Source: Sandaracinobacteroides sp039808025 (GTDB lineage: Bacteria > Pseudomonadota > Alphaproteobacteria > Sphingomonadales > Sphingomonadaceae). Taken from it: a DNA stretch of 18,262 nucleotides. Numbering within the stretch: position 1 is the stretch's first letter; each line of letters opens with the position of its first letter. Shown in pieces: positions 1-7,116 of this stretch. The position numbers and the translations under genes are program-made. Location of the stretch: contig JBDHSK010000015.1 in NCBI GenBank assembly GCA_039808025.1, forward strand, positions 1-18,262, in the 5' to 3' direction. The notes beneath the pieces were generated by a model. The model ran no database searches. It had not been told where the DNA came from and worked only from the letters and a program-made list of their open reading frames with translations.

Positions 1-623
1 TTTTGATGGCTAGTGATATTTTGCTTTACAACACACGGTATGTACCTGTCGGCGATGACCAGACCCAACACCTCGAGATCACACGCGATATCGCCATTCG
101 TTTCAACAACAAATTTGGCCAAGTCTTCACTATCCCAGAAGCCGTCAGTGACCAACATGCTTTTTTTGGCAATAATCAGGGTTTAAGAATAATGAATCTA
201 GTCGATCCGACCAAAAAAATGAGTAAAAGCGACGATACGGACAAAGGCACTATCTTTCTGACTGACACTCCAGACTCAGCTCGACGCAAAATTATGGGAG
301 CGACGACCGACAATTTCGCAACCATCGCCTACGATAAACAAAAACAACCCGGCATCAGCAACCTTATTGAAATTCTAGCCCTCCTGACTGGCAAAACAAA
401 CCAAGAAATCGCTCAGAAATACAAGAGTCTGTCGCAATACGGTAGCTTCAAGCAAGTTGTAGCCGAAGAGATGATGCGCTTTTTGGCCGACTTCCAGACC
501 AAATTAAATTCTATCGATGAATCAGTCGTCGCCGAAAAGCTTGAGTCTAGTGAGTCTAGGGTTGCAAAAACGGCCAACCAGACACTTCTACGTGTCCAAA
601 AAGCAGTCGGCTTGAGGCCTTAG
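1..623 (+). CDS. trpS: Tryptophanyl-tRNA synthetase, C-terminal part (5' truncated by window edge)
   Basis: Cytoplasmic class I aminoacyl-tRNA synthetase that charges tRNA-Trp. The reading frame is already open at the window edge and its first visible residues (LMASDILLYNT, then VPVGDDQTQHLEITRDIA) match the part of the Rossmann fold that follows the active site in bacterial TrpRS. The class I signature loop KMSKS is encoded at 216-230, followed by the C-terminal helical domain. About 206 residues are present, compared with roughly 330 for a full protein, so the HIGH-containing N-terminal third lies upstream. The TAG stop directly abuts the ATG of the next gene, which indicates a polycistronic transcript. 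Confidence 0.96.
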   Translation, partial: LMASDILLYNTRYVPVGDDQTQHLEITRDIAIRFNNKFGQVFTIPEAVSDQHAFFGNNQGLRIMNLVDPTKKMSKSDDTDKGTIFLTDTPDSARRKIMGATTDNFATIAYDKQKQPGISNLIEILALLTGKTNQEIAQKYKSLSQYGSFKQVVAEEMMRFLADFQTKLNSIDESVVAEKLESSESRVAKTANQTLLRVQKAVGLRP

Positions 624-1808
624 ATGAGAATATCCACAAGAGACCTCGTAAAAATCCTCAGAGCCTTCAACAAAGCCAGCCAGGACGACTCATCTCGCCA
701 GATAGACCAGGTCACGAAATATCTGCCCCAAACTACCAACGAAGCTATTCGTTTTAGGTTTAACAAGAAATTTTTTATTGTCTTGATTGACGACCAAGCC
801 AACGACAACGAGGCTTACGTGCTATCTCAACTACAAATTGTCAAAAGTGACTTGACGGGCCAACTGTTGCATAACCCCATCTCCGTCGTCGAGGCCTATG
901 GCTATCCATATAGAGGCAAAGACATCTACTTGTATCAAGAAATATCTCCCAAGAAGCGCCTCGACCACCTTTTGACTATTAAATATCCTAATTTCAATCG
1001 ATCGACTTTGCAGAAATTTATCAGAAACGGTCACGTCACAGTCAACGGTCAACCAGTCGTCAAAGCTTCCGCCGAATTTAATGAGAGCGACTCTTTCGCT
1101 ATTGCGATACCAGAGTTAGATTATACTCAGCCGACTGAAATATCAACAATTTACGTCGATGACAACCTAATAGTGATCAATAAGCCTATCGGCGTTTTAA
1201 CTCATGCAAAAGGAGTTTTCAACGAAGAGCTGACGGTTGCTGATTTTCTCAAAAGCTATCTAGATCACCCTGATGAATCAAATCGCTCAGGCATTGTCCA
1301 TCGTCTTGACCGTGAGACTAGTGGTGTTCTAGTTGGTGCTCGCAACAAAGCTACCGAGACTTATCTGAAGGAGAGGTTTGCAAAGAGGCAAGTCCAAAAA
1401 ACATATATCGCGATTGTTGAAGGCACTCCAAAGCACCCAAAAGCGACGATCGACGTCCCATTAGCTCGCAACCCTTCGGCACATGGGACTTTCCGCCCGG
1501 ATCCAAATGGCAAATCAGCCAAGACTGATTACCTGGTCCTCGCGACCATTGATGGTAAGTCGCTTATTCTGCTGAGACCGTTTTCTGGCCGGACTCACCA
1601 ATTGCGTGTCCATATGAGCTATCTGGGCACACCAATTCTCGGCGACAAAATCTACGGCAAATCTTCTGACCGAATGTATTTGCACGCCTACAGCCTCGAG
1701 CTAACCGACTTAGGCGACAAAAATCATCGTTTCATCGCACCAATCCCCGAGGAATTTTACAAATATTTCGATAAATCATATTATGAACGACTTGATACTA
1801 AACGATAA
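624..1808 (+). CDS. RluA-family pseudouridine synthase with S4 domain and N-terminal extension
   Basis: Predicted RNA pseudouridine synthase that isomerises uridines in rRNA or tRNA. An S4 RNA-binding domain lies at about residues 111-165 (KRLDHLL, then FIRNGHVTVNGQPV). The catalytic domain follows from about 175, with the family signature GIVHRLDRETSG carrying the catalytic Asp, and later the conserved GRTHQLRVHM and LGDKIYG. At 394 aa it is about 90 residues longer than a typical RluD. The extra length is an N-terminal segment of about 100 residues (MRISTRDLVKIL onward) that I do not recognise. The start is set by the upstream stop, with no gap. The 3' end overlaps the next gene by 26 nt. 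Substrate specificity (RluC, RluD or other) cannot be assigned. Confidence 0.95.
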   Translation: MRISTRDLVKILRAFNKASQDDSSRQIDQVTKYLPQTTNEAIRFRFNKKFFIVLIDDQANDNEAYVLSQLQIVKSDLTGQLLHNPISVVEAYGYPYRGKDIYLYQEISPKKRLDHLLTIKYPNFNRSTLQKFIRNGHVTVNGQPVVKASAEFNESDSFAIAIPELDYTQPTEISTIYVDDNLIVINKPIGVLTHAKGVFNEELTVADFLKSYLDHPDESNRSGIVHRLDRETSGVLVGARNKATETYLKERFAKRQVQKTYIAIVEGTPKHPKATIDVPLARNPSAHGTFRPDPNGKSAKTDYLVLATIDGKSLILLRPFSGRTHQLRVHMSYLGTPILGDKIYGKSSDRMYLHAYSLELTDLGDKNHRFIAPIPEEFYKYFDKSYYERLDTKR

Positions 1809-2613
1809 AGACATCGAGATCGTCGACAGCCTGGTCGATAGCTTGCCAAACGCCATCTTGCTGACCGGGCCAGTTGGCATTGGGCTATTAACGCTCGCAA
1901 AACACCTAGCTGGCAGTAGGCTTGAAGCGATCATACATCCGACTGACTCAGATGAGATGCCAACATTGAGTGACAACGGGGTAATTCGCGTCAATCAAAT
2001 TCGACATCTAGTAGCAATCACTACGACCAAAACATCCCATCGCAAAGTTATTATCATCGACGACTCTGACAAGATGAATCACGCATCACAAAATGCTTTT
2101 CTAAAAAGCCTAGAAGAGCCCCCGGGGAACACTCATTTCATCTTGACATCACATAAACCAAGCAAATTACTACCGACTATTGTATCAAGAGTCCAGACAG
2201 TAGCCGTCGAAAGTGTCCCCGAATCAACAACGTTAATCCAAATAAAGAATCTCGGCATAACTGACGAAACAAAAACCCGACAGCTTGTATTTTTGGCGAG
2301 TGGTTTACCTGCTGAAATTTCACGACTAGTTAGCGACGACCAATATTTCGAGCACCAGAGCGAACTAGCCAAAGACGCCAGGAGGCTACTCGGAGGCACA
2401 CACGTAGACAAAATCGCCCTTATCGAGAAATATTACTCGTCTCGCCCTGATACACTAGATCTGCTCTTGAGCGCAAAACTCCAAATATCAAAATCTATCC
2501 ATGCTCAAGCGGACAAACGACTAATCGAATTAGCCGAACGACTCGAGTACGCTTTCGGGGCAGTTCTGGCAAATGGTAACATCCGGCTCCAGCTGACAAA
2601 TCTAATCATCTAA
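1783..2613 (+). CDS. holB: DNA polymerase III delta'-like clamp-loader subunit
   Basis: Predicted clamp-loader subunit of the AAA+ fold, which loads the sliding clamp during replication. Residues 25-40 form a degenerate Walker A (LLTGPVGIGLLTLAK) lacking the GKT triplet, as expected for the non-ATP-binding delta' subunit. The region KVIIIDDSDKMNHASQNAFLKSLEEPP is the conserved Walker B and sensor area of DnaX/HolB proteins, followed by FILTSHKPSKLLPTIVSRVQ with an SRx arginine-finger motif. The length (276 aa) is slightly short for the family. The gene overlaps the preceding one by 26 nt, which suggests translational coupling. DnaX-type gamma/tau is less likely because the P-loop is degenerate. 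Confidence 0.88.
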   Translation: MNDLILNDKDIEIVDSLVDSLPNAILLTGPVGIGLLTLAKHLAGSRLEAIIHPTDSDEMPTLSDNGVIRVNQIRHLVAITTTKTSHRKVIIIDDSDKMNHASQNAFLKSLEEPPGNTHFILTSHKPSKLLPTIVSRVQTVAVESVPESTTLIQIKNLGITDETKTRQLVFLASGLPAEISRLVSDDQYFEHQSELAKDARRLLGGTHVDKIALIEKYYSSRPDTLDLLLSAKLQISKSIHAQADKRLIELAERLEYAFGAVLANGNIRLQLTNLII

Positions 2614-2621
2614 AACCGTGT

Positions 2622-2627
2622 TATAAT
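2622..2627 (+). promoter_or_regulatory. -10 box for near-leaderless TPR gene
   Basis: A perfect TATAAT ends 7 nt before the ATG at 2635, so transcription would start at or beside the start codon. No Shine-Dalgarno sequence is present. The same arrangement recurs at 5922, 7513, 16807 and 17440. Confidence 0.7.
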
Positions 2628-2634
2628 ATAAATC

Positions 2635-3291
2635 ATGCTAGGATTATTACTTGTAGCTGTGTTGGTCGGTTGGGCCGTCATGAAACGCCAGACTGTTGAT
2701 GAACCCGTCGCCGATTTGACACAAAAAGTCTCGACTAAGCTAGGCAAACTGTGGGATATCGCCCAGGATAGCCTAAAAGAACGCAAATATTTAAGAGCCG
2801 AAAAAGCCCTGTTGACCATCTTGAAAGTTGACCAAAAAAACGCCTCGGCCTACAACCGATTAGGTATTCTCTATGCTAAACAACAAGCATTCGTCGACGC
2901 TATCGAGTGCTTCGAGATCGCCCAAAGTCTCGAGCCAAGCGCTTCAAGCCTACATAATGTTGGATTAATCTACTATGAGACTCGTCAATATGACAAGGCC
3001 TCGCTGGCTTTCGAGCAAGCACTAGAGGTCGAAGACACTTTGGCCTCGCGACATATCGCCTATGCGAAGGTGCTCGAAAAGCTAGGCAATTTCGACAAGA
3101 TGATTCAATCGCTCGAGACAGCCATCAAAATAGAGCCGAGCATCCAGTCATTTCAGATATTAGCCGACGCCTACGAGCGAATGGGGGATAGCGACAAAGC
3201 CACCAGGCTTCGACAAAAGATTTCGCGAGCTCTCGATAGCGCCAACTCACCGAAGAAGCAAGTCCAACAAGTCCGAAAAGTCCAAATTTGA
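2635..3291 (+). CDS. Membrane-anchored tetratricopeptide repeat protein
   Basis: 218-aa protein with one N-terminal hydrophobic segment (LGLLLVAVLVGWAVM, residues 2-16) followed by a basic residue, consistent with a single anchor or uncleaved signal. From about residue 50 it consists of TPR-type helix pairs: AEKALLTILKVDQKNASAYNRLG, then AIECFEIAQSLEPSASSLHNVG, then ASLAFEQALEVEDTLASRHIA, then MIQSLETAIKIEPSIQSFQIL, so about four to five repeats. TPRs are scaffolds for protein-protein contact and no enzymatic motif is visible. The C-terminus is basic. It has its own near-leaderless promoter and ends about 35 bp before the tRNA repeat region. The partner cannot be predicted from the sequence. 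Confidence 0.88.
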   Translation: MLGLLLVAVLVGWAVMKRQTVDEPVADLTQKVSTKLGKLWDIAQDSLKERKYLRAEKALLTILKVDQKNASAYNRLGILYAKQQAFVDAIECFEIAQSLEPSASSLHNVGLIYYETRQYDKASLAFEQALEVEDTLASRHIAYAKVLEKLGNFDKMIQSLETAIKIEPSIQSFQILADAYERMGDSDKATRLRQKISRALDSANSPKKQVQQVRKVQI

Positions 3292-3327
3292 GTAATCTTC
3301 TCTCGCTATACAACAACTCTGCCATGC

Positions 3328-3697
3328 TGTATAATTAGTAAAGTTGAATTAACAATTTAGCATATATGCCGCTTTAGCTCAGTTGCTGTCCGAAAGCGAA
3401 GCTTGAGTCCATAATATTAAGCAAGCTCTAACCAACTGACCTGTAGTGATGTATAATTAGTAAAGTTAGATTAACAATTTAGTGTACATATACCACTTTA
3501 GCTCAGTTGCTGTCCGAAAGCGAAGCTTGAGTCCATAATATTAAGCAAGCTCTAACCAACTGACCTGTAGTGATGTATAATTAGTAAAGTTAGATTAACA
3601 ATTTAGTGTACATATACCACTTTAGCTCAGTTGCTGTCCGAAAGCGAAGCTTGAGTCCATAATATTAAGCAAGCTCTAACCAACTGACCTGTAGTGA
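3328..3697 (+). repeat. Three tandem 122-124-bp units, each a promoter plus a truncated tRNA-Thr with a D-loop insertion
   Basis: Units start at 3328, 3450 and 3574, and a fourth start at 3698 leads into the real tRNA-Thr. Each unit has TATAATTAGTAAAGTT, then a copy of the first 18 nt of tRNA-Thr(UGU) (3368-3385, 3492-3509, 3616-3633), then about 37 unrelated nt, then GCTCTAACCAACTGA, which is the exact complement of the D-arm of the real tRNA (3750-3764). Nested pairings TCAGTTG/CAACTGA and AGCTTG/CAAGCT predict one long imperfect hairpin per unit. Units 2 and 3 are almost identical and carry two changes in the acceptor strand (GCCG to ACCA), so they cannot fold as normal tRNAs. Apart from this array and two downstream tRNAs, 3292-3834 contains no coding gene. 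Confidence 0.9.
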
Positions 3698-3738
3698 TGT
3701 ATAATTAGTAAAGTTAGATTAACATTTAGTATATATAT

Positions 3739-3815
3739 GCCGCTTTAGCTCAGTTGGTTAGAGCAACTGTTTTGTAAACAGTAGGTCCTCGGTTCGAGTC
3801 CGAGAAGCGGCTCCA
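3739..3815 (+). tRNA. tRNA-Thr(UGU), CCA encoded
   Basis: Complete cloverleaf: acceptor GCCGCTT/AAGCGGC, D-arm GCTC/GAGC, anticodon stem ACTGT/ACAGT around the loop TTTGTAA (anticodon TGT), T-arm CTCGG-TTCGAGT-CCGAG, discriminator T and encoded CCA. The promoter is the TATAAT of the fourth repeat start (about 3700). It lies 19 nt upstream of tRNA-Tyr and is probably co-transcribed with it. Confidence 0.97.
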
Positions 3816-3834
3816 AACACAATCCAACCAACTA

Positions 3835-3919
3835 GCCGGAGTAGTCTAGTGGCAATGACAGGAGACTGTAAATCTCCCGGCGTAAGCCTTCGTAGGTTCG
3901 AGTCCTACCTCCGGCACCA
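3835..3919 (+). tRNA. tRNA-Tyr(GUA), CCA encoded; insertion target of element 1
   Basis: Class II tRNA with acceptor GCCGGAG/CTCCGGC, anticodon stem GGAGA/TCTCC around CTGTAAA (anticodon GTA), a long variable arm (CCCGGCGTAAGCCTTCG) and T-arm GTAGG-TTCGAGT-CCTAC, followed by A and CCA. The tRNA is intact because element 1 integrated at its 3' end: CACCAACAT (3915-3923) recurs at the far element boundary (7106-7114). The recombinase 1 frame on the minus strand runs into this gene as far as 3846. Confidence 0.97.
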
Positions 3920-5471
3920 ACATCGGGATTTTTCCAGAAATGTCGCTCTTACGGGCGATTTTTTCTTTTGTTTTTTTTAATTCCTGCCACAGGCAAAAAC
4001 CGCTTTCCGCCCCCTTTCGGAAAGTGGTTTTTGGGCTTTCGCCATTTGGGGTTTGGGTTGGGGTTTTGTTGCTCAAGAACAGGTTCAATCCAAAGATTTC
4101 AGTGAGAACGGCTTTTTGTCCGTCAAAGTCGTTGCTTTCTCGCAAATTACAGATAGAATTTGCGGTTTCTAGCCATTTTCGCATAGGTTCTATCCAAGCA
4201 TTTTGGTTAGCCTGTAAGTTGCTTAAACTTTCCTCTAAACTTTTCTTTTCGCTCAAAATCTCCGATTTTTTAGCGAGGAACGTTTGGCGGTCAATGTCTT
4301 GGTCTAAATAACTATCTAGCAAAATCTTTTGTTTAGCGTTTAAACGTGAGATTTGCGTTCGCAAATCGTCCAGCATAGAAAGATTGCCCACGCTTTCGGC
4401 TTGTTCGTCTTGCGACATTTTGTCGGTCATAAAAGTATAGATGTTGTCAGACATCTCGTATTCTCCTAAAAGTGCCGAAAGTTGTGGCAACAAATCTTTT
4501 TCTCTTATTGGCGGTTCAACACATTTAATAGCTCGTTTCTTGCGAGAACAGCGATAATATGTCCAAGAGTGAAAATTGCCGTTTTTCTGCGTCTTTGTTT
4601 TGGTTTCTGCGGTTATACCCATACCGCACTCCGCACATCTCAAAAGCCCTAAAAATGGCGTTGTCGGCTTTGTTTGTTTCTGTGTATGCCCACGAGTTTC
4701 AATAACTTGCTGGACTTTATCATAAAGGGCTTTTGAGATTATCGGTGTGTGGCGACCCTCGTGCAGTTCGCCATTATACAGAAAATGTCCGTAATAAAAT
4801 GGGTTTTGTAAAATATTTTTAACTTTATCGTCCTTAAATGTTTTGCCACCAGATGTTATCGCTCCATTTTCTTGTAAGAAGTAGGCGAGATTTTCCATTG
4901 TCTGATCGCCACGAGCGTACCTCTCAAACAATTCTTTTACAAGCGGTGAATACCGCTTGTCTAAAACTATCGTTTTAGTGCGAGTATCGTTCAAGTAGCC
5001 AAAAGGTGCTTGGCTTGGAAAATCGCCATTTCTTACTCTGGCTCGCAAGCCTCGCTTGGTGTTTTCAGACAAATTATCTACATAATACTTGGACTGACCA
5101 AACATAATTGACAGCATAAACTTGCCCTGACTGGTGTTCTCAAACTGAAACACTGGAAAACGCAGAAAGTTTAGCGATGTTTGGTCTAGTAAGTAGATAA
5201 TTTGTCCGCCGTCTATGGAGTTACGAGCAAGTCTATCGGGGTGCCACGCCAAAATGCCGTTGGCTTCGCCGTTTTGTATGCGAGCCAGCATAGAATTGAA
5301 AATGGGTCGCCCTGGGCTTTTGGCGGTTTGTTTTTCTATAAGTTCGTCAATGACAACAAGTTTGTTATCTCTCGCAAACTTGCGGAGTTCCGCAAGTTGA
5401 GCGTCAATGCTTAAAACTTGCTTGTCCTCTGTGTCCGTAGATTTACGGGCATACAAGATGTATTTTTCCAT
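3846..5471 (-). CDS. Large serine recombinase 1 (integrase of element 1)
   Basis: 541-aa site-specific recombinase. The resolvase domain (about 1-145) has nucleophile Ser11 in YARKSTDTEDKQ and active-site arginines in HPDRLARNSIDGG (80 and 83). The recombinase domain follows (about 150-265), then a zinc ribbon with Cys279, Cys282, Cys308 and Cys317, then a coiled coil (about 365-420). I chose the ATG at 5471 because GGGGG lies 5 nt upstream and the protein then begins like recombinase 2; an in-frame ATG at 5513 is inside the leader repeats. The last 22 residues (PEVGLEPT onward) are antisense tRNA-Tyr, an integration-specific tail. Joined in a circle the frame would instead end SFYAHARTYFSTKSEK. 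A family member this close to a tRNA attachment site is expected to drive integration there. Confidence 0.96.
   Translation of the reverse strand: MEKYILYARKSTDTEDKQVLSIDAQLAELRKFARDNKLVVIDELIEKQTAKSPGRPIFNSMLARIQNGEANGILAWHPDRLARNSIDGGQIIYLLDQTSLNFLRFPVFQFENTSQGKFMLSIMFGQSKYYVDNLSENTKRGLRARVRNGDFPSQAPFGYLNDTRTKTIVLDKRYSPLVKELFERYARGDQTMENLAYFLQENGAITSGGKTFKDDKVKNILQNPFYYGHFLYNGELHEGRHTPIISKALYDKVQQVIETRGHTQKQTKPTTPFLGLLRCAECGMGITAETKTKTQKNGNFHSWTYYRCSRKKRAIKCVEPPIREKDLLPQLSALLGEYEMSDNIYTFMTDKMSQDEQAESVGNLSMLDDLRTQISRLNAKQKILLDSYLDQDIDRQTFLAKKSEILSEKKSLEESLSNLQANQNAWIEPMRKWLETANSICNLRESNDFDGQKAVLTEIFGLNLFLSNKTPTQTPNGESPKTTFRKGAESGFCLWQELKKTKEKIARKSDISGKIPMLVPEVGLEPTKAYAGRFTVSCHCH
3915..4071 (+). 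repeat. Inverted repeat A of element 1 (157 bp)
   Basis: Matches the reverse complement of 5600-5756 over 157 bp with three mismatches (one in GGGCTTTCGCC, two in GGGTTGGGG). It begins with the core CACCAACAT. It encodes residues from about 468 to 519 of recombinase 1, so the C-terminal coding segment is what is duplicated. Confidence 0.95.
3943..3964 (+). terminator. Element-borne terminator for tRNA-Tyr
   Basis: Stem TCGCTC/GGGCGA (one G-U pair) with loop TTAC, followed by TTTTTT. It lies 24 nt after the tRNA CCA but inside element 1, so the element supplies the terminator of the tRNA it occupies. Confidence 0.65.
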
Positions 5472-5490
5472 TTTTACCCCCTTAAAACTT

Positions 5491-5587
5491 AAAAAGCCGA
5501 CCTGGTGCAACACAATTCAGATAAACTAAACTGTTCCAAGTCGGCTTTTTAAGCCAAAGAAAAAAGTTTATCTATAAATTGTGTTGC
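5491..5587 (-). promoter_or_regulatory. Structured 5' leader of recombinase 1 with two interleaved inverted repeats
   Basis: In transcript order the arms are y' (5587-5566), x' (5550-5536), y (5526-5507) and x (5505-5491). x'/x is a 15-bp pair with one mismatch, GCCGACTTGG against CCAGGTCGGC, followed by TTTTT, so it resembles an intrinsic terminator just before the GGGGG ribosome site. y'/y pairs GCAACACAATT with AATTGTGTTGC, then a bulge, then GATAAAC with GTTTATC. Because y lies in the loop of x'/x with one nt between y and x, the two full helices should exclude each other. A TATAAT (5599-5594, minus) places the transcript start at or beside y'. Confidence 0.72.
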
Positions 5588-5599
5588 TCTTTCATTATA

Positions 5600-5756
5600 C
5601 AACAAAACCCTCACCCAAACCCCAAATGGCGCAAGCCCAAAAACCACTTTCCGAAAGGGGGCGGAAAGCGGTTTTTGCCTGTGGCAGGAATTAAAAAAAA
5701 CAAAAGAAAAAATCGCCCGTAAGAGCGACATTTCTGGAAAAATCCCGATGTTGGTG
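5600..5756 (-). repeat. Inverted repeat A' of element 1 (157 bp)
   Basis: Inverted copy of 3915-4071 lying upstream of recombinase 1. Its inner end directly abuts the -10 box of the recombinase (5594-5599). It shares the core ATGTTGGTG (5748-5756) with repeat B. Confidence 0.95.
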
Positions 5757-5884
5757 AGTTTTTACGCCCACGCTAGAACCTATTTTAGCACCAAATCCGA
5801 GAAATGAGATTTTCGGCGGGTCGCCCCCGACCCGACCCGCCGAACTGCTCCGCAGAGGTTTTGGCTGGAAAGATTTTTGGCACA
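5748..5884 (+). repeat. Inverted repeat B of element 1 (137 bp)
   Basis: Exact reverse complement of 6978-7114 as far as I can read it. It contains the shared motif CGCTAGAACCTATTTTAGCA, a GC-rich hairpin (CGGCGGGTCG, 9-nt loop, CGACCCGCCG) and a small CTGC/GCAG hairpin. It flanks the GNAT gene on the left. Confidence 0.95.
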
Positions 5885-5927
5885 CCTGTCGTCATCGACA
5901 GGTCAAACAGATAAAATCTGTTATAAT
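5885..5927 (+). promoter_or_regulatory. GNAT promoter with two perfect palindromes
   Basis: TATAAT at 5922-5927 ends 8 nt before the ATG. Directly upstream are CCTGTCG-TCAT-CGACAGG (5885-5902) and ACAGAT-AAA-ATCTGT (5907-5921). The second fills the space just before the -10 box and could be an operator. No clear -35 is visible. Confidence 0.5.
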
Positions 5928-5935
5928 TACAACTA

Positions 5936-6961
5936 ATGACAGAAGTAGTTATGACACAAGAGTTTACCAAACAACCAGTGGAAGTTGAAGAAGCCCGCCC
6001 AGAGGACGCAGCCGAAGTTTTTGATGTGCAACGCCGAACGTGGCTTGACACTTACCCGAACGAAAAAGCGGGCGTTACTTATGACGACTTGAAACTACGG
6101 CTTGATGGTGAAAATGGCGAACTCATACCGCAAAAAGTTGAACGCTGGAAACAAGGCATTGAATCAACAGGCGACAGACGAGCAACTTTTGTTGTCCGTG
6201 ATAATGGAAAAATTGTTGGCTTTGTCGCACCTGGCATAATGAACGAACAACGCCGTATTGGTGCGATATATGTATTGCCAGAAGCACAAGGCAAAGGCAT
6301 TGGAAATGCTTTGCTTAAAAAATCTATTGAGTGGCATGGTAGAGATGATGATATTTATTTACATGTTGCCACATACAACCAAAACGCCATAGATTTTTAT
6401 AAGCGAAACGGCTTTATGGAAACAGGTACTAAAATTGAAGATGACGGAACACCACAAATACCTGAAATTGAAATGGTATTAAAAGCAGAAAACTCAAAAG
6501 AATTAGGGCTTAAGAAAAATCTGACACTCCGTCCAGCAACTAATGAGGATACCGAGTTTGCCCGAATAGCTCATCACGAAGCATATCGTGATGTCATAGA
6601 ACGACAGTTTGGAAGTTTTGACGAAACAGCACAAGATGAGTTCTTTTTTAAGTCGTGGAGTGGTAACGCTGGTTTTCAGATAATTAACTGGGGTGGTCAG
6701 CCCGCTGGTTATACTCGTGTTGAGGAAACACCAGAATATATTTATGGACACGAACTCGTACTTTTGCCTGAACATCAAAGTAAAGGAATTGGGAGTTTCT
6801 TGCTTAATTCGTGGCAAGAAAATGCGAAAAGTAAAAACATACCACTTAAACTACAAGTTCTTAAAGATAATAAAGCAAAAGAATTGTACGAGCGAGTTGG
6901 TTTTGTAGAAACTGGTCAAACAGACACTCATTACGAGATGGAGTGGTCGCCAAATAGTTAA
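5936..6961 (+). CDS. Tandem GNAT N-acetyltransferase, cargo of element 1
   Basis: 341-aa protein with two GNAT folds. Domain 1 covers about residues 17-172, with the acetyl-CoA pyrophosphate loop QGKGIG at 118-123 and the C-terminal signature NAIDFYKRNGF. Domain 2 covers about 195-338, with QSKGIG at 271-276 and KAKELYERVGF. Both loops match the (Q/R)xxGxG motif, so both halves may bind acetyl-CoA. The substrate cannot be read from the sequence; relatives acetylate ribosomal proteins, small amines or antibiotics. The start at 5936 fits a near-leaderless transcript, with an in-frame ATG five codons downstream as an alternative. It is the only gene between repeats B and B', hence the element's cargo. 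A resistance or toxin-like role is possible but unsupported. Confidence 0.92.
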   Translation: MTEVVMTQEFTKQPVEVEEARPEDAAEVFDVQRRTWLDTYPNEKAGVTYDDLKLRLDGENGELIPQKVERWKQGIESTGDRRATFVVRDNGKIVGFVAPGIMNEQRRIGAIYVLPEAQGKGIGNALLKKSIEWHGRDDDIYLHVATYNQNAIDFYKRNGFMETGTKIEDDGTPQIPEIEMVLKAENSKELGLKKNLTLRPATNEDTEFARIAHHEAYRDVIERQFGSFDETAQDEFFFKSWSGNAGFQIINWGGQPAGYTRVEETPEYIYGHELVLLPEHQSKGIGSFLLNSWQENAKSKNIPLKLQVLKDNKAKELYERVGFVETGQTDTHYEMEWSPNS

Positions 6962-6977
6962 TGTTGCGAAGCAACAT
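6961..6977 (+). other. Hairpin directly after the GNAT stop
   Basis: Perfect palindrome ATGTTGC-GAA-GCAACAT beginning on the last base of the stop codon and ending exactly where repeat B' starts. There is no T-tract, so it may stabilise the mRNA end rather than terminate transcription. Confidence 0.55.
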
Positions 6978-7114
6978 TGTGCCAAAAATCTTTCCAGCCA
7001 AAACCTCTGCGGAGCAGTTCGGCGGGTCGGGTCGGGGGCGACCCGCCGAAAATCTCATTTCTCGGATTTGGTGCTAAAATAGGTTCTAGCGTGGGCGTAA
7101 AAACTCACCAACAT
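6978..7114 (+). repeat. Inverted repeat B' and right end of element 1 (137 bp)
   Basis: Inverted copy of 5748-5884. It ends with the core CACCAACAT (7106-7114), the element's right boundary, and carries the shared 20-bp motif at 7072-7091. The TAGGTTCTAG part of the motif resembles TAGGTTCGAG of the tRNA-Tyr T-arm (3893-3902). Confidence 0.95.
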
Positions 7115-7116
7115 TA

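Larger units (their letters stand above)
5600..5884 (-). other. Internal inverted attachment site of element 1 (attP-like, A'-core-B)
   Basis: Read on the minus strand this 285-bp segment equals the right end of the element (6978-7114) joined through CACCAACAT to its left end (3924-4071), apart from the three A/A' mismatches. This is the junction expected in the circular form. It contains the 20-bp shared motif at 5771-5790 and the core at 5748-5756. Confidence 0.82.
3915..7114. mobile_element. Integrative element 1 (tRNA-Tyr), recombinase arc plus GNAT arc
   Basis: Bounded by the 9-bp direct repeat CACCAACAT at 3915-3923 (end of tRNA-Tyr) and 7106-7114. It contains a serine recombinase (3846-5471, minus) between inverted repeats A and A', and a GNAT gene (5936-6961, plus) between inverted repeats B and B'. 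An inverted copy of the core, ATGTTGGTG, sits at 5748-5756 where A' meets B. The excised circle would be about 3191 bp. The central junction is the reverse complement of the predicted circle junction, so the circle would have two inverted attachment sites. No transposase, replication protein or conjugation gene is visible. Confidence 0.85.

Noticed and set aside
3328..3738. CRISPR array
   Set aside because: Units are nearly identical throughout with no unique spacers, contain a promoter and tRNA fragment, and no cas gene is present.
5491..5587. Stable H-type pseudoknot in the recombinase leader
   Set aside because: The loop between y and x is 1 nt and could not span the roughly 20-bp y'/y helix, so alternative helices fit better than a simultaneous pseudoknot.
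5549..5731. 60-aa minus-strand ORF, and its near copy at 3940-4311 on the plus strand
   Set aside because: Both are frames opposite to the recombinase tail inside repeats A and A'; no independent signals.
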